64,000 nucleotides of DNA from Morella rubra (Eukaryota; Streptophyta; Magnoliopsida; Fagales; Myricaceae). Made by a program: the position numbers and the translations under genes. The DNA lies in NCBI GenBank assembly GCA_003952965.2, contig CM025855.1:21391122-21455121 (forward strand), written 5' to 3'. How positions within the stretch are numbered: position 1 is the stretch's first letter; the number at the start of each line of letters is the position of its first letter. Below, one piece after another: positions 37,164-49,560 of this stretch. The notes beneath the pieces were generated by a model. That model made no database searches. It saw nothing but the letters and a program-made list of their open reading frames with translations, and was not told the DNA's origin.

Positions 37164-37583
37164 CTGCAAAACAACCAACACCTTTAATTTAATTGTTTGA
37201 GAGCTTAATTAGCAATAAAGTTGTTGTGGTAGTTGGGATTCTAGGTTTTAGGAGCGAAGAATTTATTGTGAATCACTCTATTATTTTGAAAAGTGACGTT
37301 GATAGTGCTAGTTTCTAGGATGTGTTATTTATTTCTAATTTTTAAATATTCCTATTTTATAGGGCTTTAATTAAGTTTTATCTGAAAAATTTTAGCTTTT
37401 TTTCTTCCCATTAATTTTAATTTTTGTATAATATCTGGAACTTTATAATTGGGGGCCTTCCTAATTAGGATTGTTTGCTCTATATTGCAGAACTCATTCA
37501 TGTACCAAAAAAGAATTGGATACATATGATCAGTTAATATTAATGAAAATGGAATGCATTAAAAAAATTGTACTTCACTTTAC

Positions 37584-38331
37584 CTTTTAACCCAGTTGCG
37601 GAGCCTGGAGGCGAAGGTAGAACCACCACTGGGAACGCGGGTTTCTTGAAAAATTTAAAAAATTCATACAAAAAATCACAACCAGGAAACTTAATTCTTA
37701 ACCCTTCCTTTCGTCCACAAACACAAAAGAAACCAGTCTGTAGCTGCAATAAGACAATGGTAGCAATCGTTGCTAGACAGGTCCTGTGTGCATTGTACCA
37801 TTAGGTACAGAGTTTGAGACACTAAACTCACTTCTGAATTCCCAAACTTCTTGGCTCCGATTGGAATGCCCGAGGCCTGGTTTGCCATGTCCATGATAGT
37901 CGTGTTAAGTAGCTCGTTATAAAACTCCTGCGAGGTGGTGTTTTGTGTGTTAATCATTACAACTATCGGCCTCACAACCATGGTTGAGAAGATAGATTCG
38001 TTGTAATAGTGTAACATGCACTCGTCGTACCGAATGATTGCAATCTTTTTCTCGGAACAGCAACTGGCCAGTTTTTTGGCTGTGTCCAGCTCGACATCTT
38101 TCGGATTGGACATCTCCACGACTATGGAAGAGGCCGTAAATAGGGTCAGAGGTGTTTTCAGATGAAGTTGTGTTGTAGAATTCCATACTGCTGTTGGCAT
38201 GGGATGAGAGGGAAGAGAGGATGGAGTTGAGATTGACAGTGTAGATGTTATTCTCGGAGAAAGTTGTGTTAGCAAGTCATAGACGTGATGGAGGTAACCG
38301 ATCATGACAACAGTGGTCTGGGCCAGGACAT
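37584..38331 (-). pseudogene. DUF26 unit 11
   Basis: It contains the longest open stretch of the array (38305-37691, 204 codons). That stretch is a mixture: the first about 65 codons are the domain in the wrong frame, then a deletion at about 38095 returns to the correct frame (KKIAIIRYDECMLHYYNESI, DLSSNDCYHCLIAATDW). The second half of the first cysteine motif is lost. Acceptor TTTGTAG and donor are intact. Confidence 0.75.
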
Positions 38332-38786
38332 CTACAAAACAACCAACATCTTTAATTTAATTATTTTCGAGTTTAATTAGCAATAAAATTGTTGTGGTAG
38401 TTGGGATTCTAGGTTTTAGGACGAGAATTTATTGTGAATGATGATATTATTTTAAAAGGTGGCGTTCAAAGTGCTAGTTTATAGGATGCGTTTTTATTTT
38501 ATTTTAAATATTCTATTTTATAGGGGTTTAATTAAATTTTATCTGAAAAATTTTAGGCTTTTTTTCTTCCCATTAATTTTAATTTTGCTATTATATAAGG
38601 CCTTCATAATTGAAAATTTTTAATTTTACTATAATATAGAAACTTTATAATAGGGGGCCTTCCTAATTTAGGACTGTTCGCTCTAAATTGCACAACCCAT
38701 TCATGCACCGAAAAATAATTGGATATATATGATCAGTTAATATCAATGAAAATGGAAAGCATTATTAAAATTGTACTACACTTAAC

Positions 38787-39551
38787 CTTTTAATCCAGTT
38801 GCGGAGCCAGGAGGCAGAGGTAAACACTAGAGGGGAAGCGGCTTTGCGAAAAAATTGAAAAATTCATAGCAAAAATACAACTAGGAAACATAATTCTTAA
38901 CCCTTCATTTCAACCACAACACATAAGAAACCTGTTTGTAGCTACCTGAAGAAAACGGTAGCAATCATTGCTAGACAGGTCCAGTGTGCACTGTACCATG
39001 AGGTACAGAGTTCGATTAGGAAACAAAAGAAACTGTCTGTAGTCGCCAGAAGAAAATGGTGGTGATCTTTGCTACAGGTCCGGTGTGCACTGTACCACTA
39101 GGAACAGAGTTCGAGACACTAAACTCACTTATGTAGTTCCAAACTTCTTGGCTCCGATTGGAGTGCTGAGACCTATTTTGCCAAGTCCGTGATAGTCTTG
39201 TTAACTAGCTCGTTATAAAACCCCTATGAGCTGGTGTTCCGTGTGTTAAACATTACAACAATCGGCCTCACAGCCATGGTTGAGAAGATAGATTCATTGT
39301 AATAACGTAACATGCACTCGTTGTACCGAATGATTCCAATCTTTTTCCTAGAACCGCGACTGGCGAGTTTTTTTGCTGCGTCGGCCACATAAGCTCAGCA
39401 TATTTCGGCAGGGACATCTCCACGGCAGAGGAAGAGGTTGTAAAAGGTGTCAGAGGTGTTTTCAGCTAAATTTTGTTCTAGAATTCCATACTGCTGTTGG
39501 CATGGGACGAGAGGGAAGAGAGGAGGGAGTTGAGATTGACAATGTAGATGT
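38787..39551 (-). pseudogene. DUF26 unit 10, with internal duplication and 5' deletion
   Basis: A stretch of about 110 bp covering the second-domain cysteine motif is present twice (about 38940-39015 and 39030-39115, each with GTGTGCACTGTACCA). On the 5' side, the exon stops at about 39551 and joins directly to the donor side of unit 9, so its acceptor and the intervening intron are deleted. Confidence 0.7.
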
Positions 39552-39599
39552 ACATATCAACGAAAATGCAAAGCATTAAAAAAATGTACTTTACTTTGG

Positions 39600-40299
39600 C
39601 TTTTAGTCCAGTTGAGTAACCTAGAGGCGAAGGTAGAACAACAGGAAGGGACACGGGTTAAGCGGAAAAGTTGAAAAATTCATACAAAAAATCACAACAA
39701 GAAAACATAATTCTTAACCCTTTTTTTCCACCACAATACAAAAGAAACATGTCTGTAGCTACCTAAAGACAACAGTAGCAACCGTTGCGCGACAGGTCTA
39801 GTGTCCATTGTACCATTAGGTACAGAGCTCCCGAGACCTGTTTTCCCAAGTCCGTGATCACTGAGTCAACTAGCTCATTTAAAACCCCTGCAAGGTTGTG
39901 TTCTGTGTGTTAATATTTACAACTCTCTACCTTATAGCCACGGTTGAGAAGATAGATTCGTTTGAATTGCGTAACATGCACTCATCGTATCGAATGATTG
40001 GAATCTTTTTTCAGGAATAGCGACTAGTGAGTTTTTTGGCTGTGTCCGCCACTTATTCTCGACATCTTTCGTTAGGGACATCTCCACGGCAGAGGAAGAG
40101 ACCGTAAACAGGGATCAGAGGTGTTTTCAGCGGAAGTTGTGTTGTAGAATTCCATACTACTATTGTCATTGGATGAGGGAATATAGAAGGCAGTTGAGAT
40201 TGACATTGTAGATGTTATTCCTAGAGAAAGTTGTGTTAGGAAAGTCACAAATGTGATGGAGCTAACTGATCATGACAGCATTGGTCTGGGTCAGAACAT
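39600..40299 (-). pseudogene. DUF26 unit 9
   Basis: The acceptor side (TTTTGCAG|ATGTTC at 40299) is present, but the donor GT is lost (AAAAGCCAAAG). No long frame remains. The tracts for [10 protein letters not shown] and the second cysteine motif are recognisable at the nucleotide level, with several indels and an about 50-bp deletion before the second domain. Confidence 0.65.
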
Positions 40300-40755
40300 C
40301 TGCAAAACAACAACCACCTTTAATTTAATGTTTGGCAGTTAATTAGCAATAAATTCATTGTGGTTGTTGGGATTCTTTGTTTTAGGAGCAAAAAATTTAT
40401 TTTGAGTGAAACTATTATTTTGAAAAGTGACGTTGATAGTGCTAGTTTCTTGGATGTATTATTTATTTTTAATTTTTAAATGTTCCTACTTTATAGGGCT
40501 TTAATTAAGTTTTATGTGAAAATTTTTCAGCATTTGTTTTTCATTAATAGTAATTTTGCTTTAATATAGGCCTTCATAATTTAAAATTTTTAATTTCCTA
40601 TTATATAGGAACTTTATAATATGGGGCCATCTTAATTAGTATTGTTCGCTCTAAATTGAACAACCCATTCATGCACCAAAGAATAATCGGATATATATAA
40701 TCAATTAATATCAACGGCAATGCAGAGCATTAAGAAAAAATGTACATCACCTTAC

Positions 40756-41456
40756 CTTTTAGTCCAGTTGCGGTGCTTGGATGTGGAGGTAGAACCAATG
40801 ATGGGGACATGGGCTTCGTGGAAAAATTGAAAAATTCATACCAAAAATCAAAACTAGGAAACATAATTCTTAACCCTTCCTTTCTAGCACAACACAAAAG
40901 AAACATGACTGCAGCTACCTAAAGACAACGGTAGCAACAGTTGCGGGACTAGTCTGGTGTGCACTGTATCGTTAGGTACAGAGCTCTCGAGACCTATTTT
41001 GGCAAGTCTGTCATCGTCGTGTTAACTAGCTCGTTATAAAACCCCTATAAGGTTGTGTTCTGTGTGTTAATATTTACAACTCTCGACCTCACAGCCACGA
41101 TTGAGAAGACAAATTTGTTGGAATAGCGTAACATGCACTCGTTGTACCGAATGATTGCAATCTTCTCCGCGGAACAGCGACAAGCGTGTTTTTTGGCTGC
41201 GTCCACCATGCATGCCTGGCATCTTTCGTCAGGGACATCTCCATGGCCGAAGAAGAGGCCGTCAACAGGGTCAGAGGTGTTTTCAGCTGAAGTTGTGTTA
41301 TACAATTCCATACTGGTGTGGGCATTAGATGAGAGGGAAAAGGGGAGGGAGATGAGATTGGCAAGGTAGATCTTATTCCTAGAGAAAGTTGTGTTAGAAA
41401 AGTCAATATGTGATGGAGGTAACTGATCATGACAGCAGCGGTTTGGGTCAGAACAT
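40756..41456 (-). pseudogene. DUF26 unit 8, least damaged first domain
   Basis: One frame is open from above the exon start through all of domain 1 and the domain linker (41467-41048): FFGHGDVPDERCQACMVDAA and [15 protein letters not shown] are readable. The C-x8-C-x2-C first Cys is Gly (FFGHGDV). The frame ends at a TAG (41045-41047) where other units have a Gln codon (TTSQGFYNELV). The acceptor AG is lost (TTTCGTAA), while the donor AAAAG|GTAAGG is intact. Confidence 0.75.
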
Positions 41457-42284
41457 TTACGAAACAACCGACACCTTTAATTTAATGTTTGGGAGCTTAA
41501 TTAGAAATAAAGCTGTTGTGGTTGTTGGTATTTTAGGATTTAGGAGTGAAGAATTTATTGTGGATGACACTATTATTTTGAAAAGTGACGTTGATATTGC
41601 TAGTTGCTAGTTGCTAGGATGTCTTATTTATTTTAATTTTTAAATATTCCTACTTTATAGGGCTTTAATTAAGATGTATGTGAAAATTTTTTGTCTTTTT
41701 TTTTCATTAATTTTAATTTTCCTATAATATAGGGCCTTCATAATTTAAAATTTTTAATTTTACTATAATATAGGAACTTTATAATAGGGGGCCTTCCTAA
41801 TTATGACTGTTCGCCCTAAATTGTACAACCCATTTCTGCACTAAAAAAGAATGAGATATATATGATCAGTTAATATCATCAAAAATGGAAAGCATTAAAA
41901 AAAAATATTTCACTTTACCTTTTAATCCAGTTGTGGGGCTTGGAGTTGGAGGTAGAACAATTGATGGGGACGCGGACTTCGCGAAAAATTTTGAAAAATT
42001 CATACCAAAAATCACAATTAAGAAACATAATTCTTAACCTTTCCTCTCCACCACAACAGAAAAGAAACGTGTTTGTAGCTACCTGAAGACAACGATAGCA
42101 ACCGTTGCTGGACAGGTCTAGTGTGCACTGTACCGTGAGGTAAAGAGTTCAAGACATTAAACTCACTTCTGAAGTCCCAAACTTGGCTATGATTGGAGCA
42201 CTTGAGGCCCGTTTTGCCAAGTCTGTGATCGTCATGTTAACTAGCTCGTTATAAAACCTTGCGAGGTGGTGTTCTGTGTGTTAA

Positions 42285-44242
42285 TGTCACGCCCCGTGCT
42301 AGTACTTACCCCTAGGCTCTTTATAGTAATGAATGCACACAAGCGGGGATTACTGCACGAATTAATCTTATAAAAGCATGATAACTGGTTTTGAAAAAGC
42401 TTAGCAGAAACATTTTAGTGAAAAGAGATAAGTATTTTAAGGAAGGAAAAATAATAGTTTTAGGGATTTTACAAATAGGTCACACTGTATTGAAGACGAA
42501 TAATAAAATAACGTAATAAATTAAGTAGGTGGACTAATAAAAATATTTTAAAAACAATCTGGTAAAGAGATGAAAATGAAGGATAGCTTGTGGCTTAAGG
42601 AAGAAACAGGTTAATAGGAAATCCCAAAAATATAAATACAAAATTTTTCACTAGTACATTTTTCAAAGAACAAAATCCTTCACGAGGATACAATAGTAAA
42701 AGGAAGTAAGCATAAAAGTGGAAGCTGCCTATAGCTTTCCGTCCTACAATAACAGACTGCAACAGAATGTACAATAACCAAACCCAACAGTGACTACAAC
42801 TAATATCTAGTCGACCTTCTACTCAGTGTCAGAGATTAGGTCAATAATCTCATTTTCCCCGATAGCCTCTACCGGCGGCGCTGGTGGAGGAGGGACGTCA
42901 TACAAAAGAGTCGGGTCAAAATCAACTAACTCGAGATCCTCAACTAAGGGAACTGGGTTTTTCAAAGGCTCCTTGAGGTACCATTGGGGCTCGTACCCCA
43001 CGTAAACCTCAAACGAGTCGGTAACAATCGTCCAAATCGTCATCACTAGGATGTATGGGTCAACATCCAAATGCTCCTCGCTCATAAAGGTCAACATCTG
43101 TTTACTGCTTTCTTGAAAGATTAAGACACTTAAAAATAGCAAGACACTATGTTAGGAAAAGAAAAGACAAAAGCTGATGGGAAGAAAAGTGCAGGCCGAA
43201 ATACCTCACTTTTTCCCAACTTCTTCGTAATCTCCTCCTTTTTCTTTGGTCTCTTCCTCCTCTTATCCTTCGGTCAATCTCTTTGGTCACTAGGTGTTTC
43301 ACGTCATTCTCCCTCTCTTTCTCTTTAAGTCAACTGAAGTTTCTCTCCTAATGTCGTTATCAGTTTTAGCTGAGTAAATCTTTGTTGACAATATAAACCG
43401 AACATAACTCACTGGTGCATTCCCCCTGGCCAATCTACACACCCTAAGCTAGAGGTCTAGGCAATTATTGTAAAGCAGATCGTACCCATTCATAAGCAGC
43501 CACCTAAGCTCCCATATCTCACGTATCTCTTAACAAGCAGTAACATTAAATTATGTGCCAATGACAAAACCCCATCTAAGTGATATGGTAAGATGTGGTA
43601 AGAGTATATTTAATACACACCACATGGTTAAGACACGTAGAAAAAGATAATAGGAAAAGGAAACTTGGGCGTATAGGGCTCTGTCATCCCGCAACTAAAA
43701 ATAAGCCCCGGGCAGTCAGCTCTCAAATACCCCCGGCCATGAAACACTTAAATGCCCAGGGCATTGCGTTCTTAGCTACCCCGAGTATAATCTAAAATAT
43801 CCCGGGTCCAGGTCTCAAAACTCCCGAGTGGTATTCAGATCTCAAAACTCCTGGGCATGCTGCTCTCAATCATCTCGGGAATTTAGCTCCATTTACCCCT
43901 GGAAGTTTTTCCTGGGCACTCAATACACCCGGGACTTTAATACTTAATGACCCCGGGCATATCCTACTTGGTGACCCCGGGTATCTTCTTGTCCTCCCGA
44001 CACTCAATACCCGGGGAATTTTCCCCGGATTTAACTCAATAACCCTGGGAATCACAACTATTACCCGACCTCAAAACTCAATTACCCCGAGAATTATTTT
44101 TCACAGGCACTCAAGCACTTCCCTGCCAGACCCTAGTAAAAGGAAACACAAGGAAGAAAAATATTTCACATGAGCACAACTATTATAACTTCTACATAAA
44201 ATTATATTAAACAAGTGGAATAAACAAGGGAGGGGTGTGACA
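42285..44242. mobile_element. Solo LTR (Ty3/gypsy-like)
   Basis: It starts TGTCACGCCCCG and ends GGGGTGTGACA, the common TG..CA ends of plant gypsy-type LTRs. It is flanked by the 5-bp TSD GTTAA (42280-42284 and 44243-44247). There is no primer-binding site, gag-pol or second LTR, so it is a solo LTR of 1,958 bp. Orientation is not certain. A 107-codon minus-strand frame (42819-43142) ends with NEIIDLISDTE, an acidic tail; its meaning is unclear. Confidence 0.85.
43690..44110 (+). repeat. CCCGGG-rich minisatellite inside the solo LTR
   Basis: About a dozen irregular units of 25-32 bp, each with CCCGGG or CCCCGG(G/A) followed by CTCAA(T/A)A-type sequence. It lies wholly between the LTR ends, so it is part of the LTR rather than a chromosomal satellite. 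Confidence 0.65.
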
Positions 44243-45094
44243 GTTAATCACTAGTACTCTCGGTCTCACAGCCACGGTTGAGAAGATAGATTCGTTGGAA
44301 TAGCGTAACATGCACTCGTTGTACCGAATGATTAAAATCTTTTCCCCCCGGAACAACGATTGTGAAGTTTTTTGGCTGCGTCCGCCACGCATGTCTCGCA
44401 TCTTTCGTCAGGGACATCTCCACGGCAGAGGAAGAGGCCTTAAACGGGGTAAAAGGTGTTTTAAGCTGAAGTTGTGTTGTAGAATTCCAAACTGTTGTTG
44501 GCATAGGACGAGAGGGAAGAGAGGAGGGAGTTGAGATTGACACTGTAGATGTTATTCTTGGAGAAAGTTGATTTAGCAAAGTCACAGATGTGACGAAGGT
44601 AACTGATCATTACAGCAGCGGTCTAGGTTCGAATATCTGCAAAACAACCAACACCTTTGATTTAATTTTTTAGAGCTTAATTAGCAATAAATTTGTTGTG
44701 GTAGTTGGGATTCTAGGTTTTAGGAGCGAAGAATTTATTGTGAATGATGCTATTATTTTGAAAAGTGACGTTGACAATGCTAGTTTCTAGTATGCCTTAT
44801 TTATTTCTAATTTTTAAATATTCCTATTTTATAGGGCTTTAATTAAGTTTTTTATCTAAAAAATTTAGGCTTTTTTTTCATTAATTTTAATTTTGCTATA
44901 ATATAGAGCCTTCATATTTTAAAATTTTTAATTTTAAAATAATATAGGAACTTTATCATAGGGGCCCCTTCCTAATTTGTACTGTTCGCTCTAAATTGAA
45001 CATCTTATTTATGCATCAAAAAAGAATTGGATATATAGGATCAGTTAATATCAAAGAAAATGGAAAGCATTAAAAAAAATGTACTTCCCCTTAT

Positions 45095-45798
45095 CTTTTA
45101 GTCCGATTACAGAGCTTGGAGGTGGAGGTAGAGCCACTAGAAGGGATGCGGGTTACGTGGAAAAGTGAAAAATTCATACAAAAAATCACAACTAGGAAAC
45201 ATAATTCGTAACCCTTTCTTTCCACAACAACACAAAAAGAAACATGTCTGTAGCTAACTAAGGACAACAGTAGCAACTGTTGCGGTACAGGTCCGGTGTG
45301 CACTGTACAATTTGGTACCCTGCTCCCGAGACCTATTTCTCCAAGTCCACGATCGTTGGGTCAACTAGCTCTTTATAAAATCCCAGCAAGGTTGTGTTCT
45401 GTGAGTTAATAGTTACAACTCTCTATCTCACAGCCACAGTTGAGAAGATAGATTTGTTGGAATTGCGTAACATGCACTCGTTGTACCGAATGATTGGAAG
45501 CTTTTTTCGAGAACAGCGACTGGTGAGTTTTTTGGCTGCGTCTACCACTTATGCTCGGCATCTTTTGGCTGGGACATCTCCACGGCAGAGGAAGAGACCG
45601 TAAACAGGATCAGAGGTGTTTTCCGCGGAAGTTACGTTGTAGAATTCCATACTACTGTTGTCATTGGATGAGGGAATGTAGAAGGGAGTTGAGATTAACA
45701 CTGTAGATGTTATTCGTAGAGAAAGTTGTGTTAGGAAAGTCACAGACGTGATGGAGGTAACTTATCATGACAACATTGGTCTGTATGGGTCAGAACAT
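45095..45798 (-). pseudogene. DUF26 unit 6
   Basis: The acceptor is usable (TTTTACAG|ATGTTC). The donor GT is replaced (AAAAGATAAG). A frame at 45743-45549 carries domain 1 ([29 protein letters not shown]). A deletion in the second domain matches one in unit 9 (both read AGAGCTC/TGCTC directly before CCGAGACC), so units 6 and 9 probably share a recent ancestor. Confidence 0.7.
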
Positions 45799-46254
45799 CT
45801 GTAAAACAACCAACACCTTTAATTTAATGTTTGGGGGCTTAATTAGCAATAAAGTTGTTGTGGTTGTTGGGATTCTCGGTTTTGGGAGCGAAGAATTCAT
45901 TTTGAATGAAGCTATTATTTTGAAAAGTGAAGTTGATAGTACTAGTTTCTTGGATGTATTATTTATTTCTAATTTTTAAATATTCCTATTTTATAGGGCT
46001 TTAATAAAGTTTTATGTGAAATTTTTTAGGCTTCTTTTTCATTAATATTAATTTTGCTATAATATAGGGCCTTCATAATTTAAAATTTTTAATTTTACTA
46101 TAATATAGGAACTTTATAATAGGGGGCCTTCCTAATTATGACTATTTGCTCTAAATTGCACAACCCATTTTTGCACCAAAAAGGAATGGGATATATATAA
46201 AAAGTTAATATCATCAAAAATGGAAAGCATTAAAAAAAAATTACTTCACTTTAC

Positions 46255-46741
46255 CTTTTATTCCAGTTGTGGAGCTTGGAGTCGGAGGTAGAACAATTGA
46301 TTGGGAGGCAGACTTCGCGAAAAATTTAAAAAATTCATACCAAAAATCACAACTAAGAAACATAATTCTTAACCTTTCCTCTCCACCACATCTAGATTCG
46401 TTAGAATAGCATAACATGCACTCGTCGTACCGAATGATTAAAATCTTTTCCCTGGAACAGCGATTGTGGAGTTTTTTCTCTGCATCCACCACGCATGTCT
46501 CGACATCTTTCGTCGAGGACATCTTTACGGTAGAGGAAGAGGCCGTAAACGGGGTCAGAGGTGTTTTCAGTTGAAGTTGTGTTGTAGAATTTCAAACTGT
46601 TGTTGGCATAGGACGAGAGGGAAGAGAGGAGAGAGTTGAGATTGGCACTGAAGATGTTATTCCTGGAGAAAGTTGTTTTACTAAAGTCACAGACGTGATG
46701 GAGGTAACTGATCAAGACAGCAGAGGTCTGGGTCCGGACAT
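46255..46741 (-). pseudogene. DUF26 unit 5, internally deleted
   Basis: Only 487 bp. About 260 bp are missing between YSNES (end of domain 1 region) and CGGEERLRIMF (late domain 2), so the second cysteine motif is gone. The frame 46715-46401 carries domain 1 up to a shift. Acceptor TTTTGCAG and donor AAAAG|GTAAAG are intact. Confidence 0.75.
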
Positions 46742-47197
46742 CTGCAAAACAACCAACTCCTTTAATTTAATTATTTGAGAACTTAATCATCAATAAATTT
46801 GTTGTGGTAGTTGGGATTCTTGGTTTTAGGAGCAAGGAATTTATTATGAATGACGCTATTATTTTGAAAAGTGACGTTGATAGTGCTAGTTTCTAAGATG
46901 TCTTATTTATTTCTAATTTTAAATATTCTTATTTTATAGGGCTTTAATTTAGTTTTATGTGAAAATTTTTAGGCCTTTTTTTTCATTAATTTTAATTTTG
47001 TTATAATATGGTGTCTTCATGATTTCAAATTTTTAATTTTAATATAATATAGGAACCTTATAATAAGGGTTCTTCCTAATTAGGCCAGTCCGCTCTAAAT
47101 CACACAACCCATTCACGCACCAAAAGAGAATTGGATATATATGATCAGTTAATATCATCGAAAATGGAAAGCATTAAAAAAATGTACTTTACCTTAT

Positions 47198-47949
47198 CTT
47201 TTAGTCCGGTTACAAAACCTGGAGTTAAAGGTAGAACCGTTGTTGGGGATACGAGCTATGCGAAAAAATTGAAAAATTCATACCAAAAATCACAACTAAG
47301 AAACATAATTCTTAACCCTTCCTTTCCTCCACAACACAAAAGAACGTGTCTGTAGCTACCTGAAGACAACGGTAGCAATTGTTGCTCGATAGGTCTAGTA
47401 TGCACTGTACCATTATCTACAGAGTTCGAGACACTAAACTCACTTCCAATGTCCCAAACTTCCTGGCTTTGATTAGAGTGCCGAGACCTGTTTTTCCAAG
47501 TCCGTGATTGTCGTGTTAACTAGCTCGTTATAAAACCCATGCGAGGTGGTGTTTTGTGTGTTAATCGTTACAACTCTCGGCCTCACAGCCATGGTTGAGA
47601 AGAAAGATCTGTTGGAATAACGTAACATGCACTCGTCGTATTGAATGATTAAAATCTTTTTCCCGGTATAGCGACTGGCGAGATTTTTGGCTGTGTCCGC
47701 ACGCATGCTCGACATCTTTCGTCAGGGACATTCCATGACAGAGGAAGAGACCGTAAACAGGGTCAGAGGTGTTTTCAGCTGAAGTTGTGTTGTAGAATTG
47801 CATATTGCTGTTGGCATGGGATGAGAGGGAAGAGAGGAGGGAGTTGAGATTGGCACTGTAGTTGTTATTCTCGAAGACAGTTTTTTTAGCAAAGTCACAG
47901 ACATGATGGAGGTAACTGATCATAACAGCAATGGTTTGGGTCCGGACAT
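47198..47949 (-). pseudogene. DUF26 unit 4
   Basis: The first domain is open from 47923 to LYGLFLC-type sequence, then shifts in GGGACATTCCATG (one base lost, about 47730) and returns in another frame (47715-47473). The acceptor TTTTCCAG is present. The donor region reads AAAAGATAAG|GTAAAG, so a GT is available only five bases downstream and would change the phase. Confidence 0.7.
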
Positions 47950-48415
47950 CTGGAAAACAACCAACACATTTTATTTAATTGTATGAGAGCTTAATTAGTA
48001 ATAAATTTTTTGTGGTCGTTGGGATTCTTGGTTTTAGAAGTAAAGAATTTATTATGAATGACGCTATTATTTTGAAAAGTGATGTTGATAGTGCTAATTT
48101 TTAGGATGCGTATTTATTTCTAATTTTTAAATATTCCTATTTTATAGGCTTTAATTTAGTTTTTTATCTGAAAAATTTTAGGCTTTTTTTTCAATAATTT
48201 TAATTTTGCTATAATATAGGGCCTTCATAATTTAAAATTTTTAATTTTACTATAATATAGGAATTTTATAATAGGGGGCTTTCCTAATTAGGACTATTCG
48301 CTCTAAATTGAACAAACCATTCATGCACAAAAAATGAATTGGTTATATATGATCAGTTAATATCATCGAAAATGGAAAGCATTAAAAAAATGTTCTTTAC
48401 CTTATCTTTTGGTCC

Positions 48416-49100
48416 AGTTATGAAACCTGGAGTCGGAGGTAGAACCATTGGTGAGGATACGGGCTATGCGAAAAAATTGAAAAATTCATACCAAAAATCA
48501 CAACTAGGAAACATAATTCTTAACCCTTCCTTTTCTTCACAACACAAAAGAAACGTGTCTGTAGTTGCCTGAAGACAACGGTAGCAATCGTTGCTCGATG
48601 GGTCCAGTGTGCATTGTACCATTAGCTACAGAGTTCAAGACACTAAACTCACTTTCGAAGTCCCAAACTTCTTGGCTCTGATTAGAGCGCCCGAGACCTA
48701 TTTTTCCAAGTCCGTGACCGTCGTTTTAACTAGCTTGTTATAAAACCCCTATGAAGTGGTGTTCTGTGTGTTAATCGTTACAACCCTCAGCCTCACAACC
48801 ACGGTTGAAAAGATAGATTCGTTGGAATAGCCTAACATGCACTCGTCGTATCGAATGATTAAAATCTTTCGTCAGGGACATCTCCACGGTAGAGGAAGAG
48901 GCCGTAAACAGGGTCAGAGGTGTTTTCAGCTGAAATTTTGTTGTAGAATTGCATACTGGTGTTGGCATGGGACGAGAGGGAAGAGAGGAGGAAGTTGAGA
49001 TTGACATTGTAGTTGTTATTCCTGGAGAAAGTTATTTTAGCGAAGTCACAGACGTGATGGAGGTAACTGATCATGACAGCAATGATCTGTGTCCGGACAT
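48416..49100 (-). pseudogene. DUF26 unit 3
   Basis: Domain 1 is open from 49074 (MISYLHHVCDFAKITFSRNN). A deletion of about 70 bp at 48866 joins DERF to NHSIRRV, removing the last two Cys of the motif and the start of the next helix. The acceptor TTTTCCAG is present. The donor is AAAAGATAAG|GTAAAG as in unit 4, so units 3 and 4 look like a recent pair. Confidence 0.7.
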
Positions 49101-49560
49101 CTGGAAAACAACCAACACATTTAATTTAATTGTTTGAGAGCTTAATCAGTAATAAATTTGTTGTGGTCGTTGGGATTCTTGGTTTTAGGAGCGAAGAATT
49201 TATTGTGAATGATGCTATTATTTTGAAAAGTGACGTTGATAGTGCTAATTTCTAGGATGCGTATTTATTTCTAATTTTTAAATATTCCTATTTTATAGGG
49301 CTTTAATTAAGTTTTTTATCTGAAAAATTGTAGGCTTTTTTTCATTAATTTTAATTTTGCTATAATATAGGGCCTTTATAATTTAAAAATTTTAATTTTA
49401 CTATAATATAGGAATTTTATAATAAGGGGTCTTCCTAATTAGGACTGTTCGCTCTAAATTGCACAACCCATTCATGCACCAAAAATGAATTGGATATATA
49501 TGATCAGTTAATATCAATGAAAATGGAAAGGATTAAAGAAAATGTACTTCACCTTATCTT

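Larger units (their letters stand above)
41919..44636 (-). pseudogene. DUF26 unit 7, split by a solo LTR
   Basis: Domain 1 lies at about 44585-44300 (two frames) and domain 2 at about 42280-41950. Between them, in the segment corresponding to [11 protein letters not shown], sits a 1.96-kb solo LTR. The flanks GTGTGTTAA and GTTAATCAC rejoin to the consensus exon after removing the LTR and one copy of the 5-bp TSD. Splice sites are otherwise preserved (ATATTC after TTTTGCAG; donor AAAAG|GTAAAG). Confidence 0.8.

Noticed and set aside
43870..44055. Repetitive Pro/Gly-containing peptide on minus
   Set aside because: It is the translation of the CCCGGG minisatellite inside the solo LTR.
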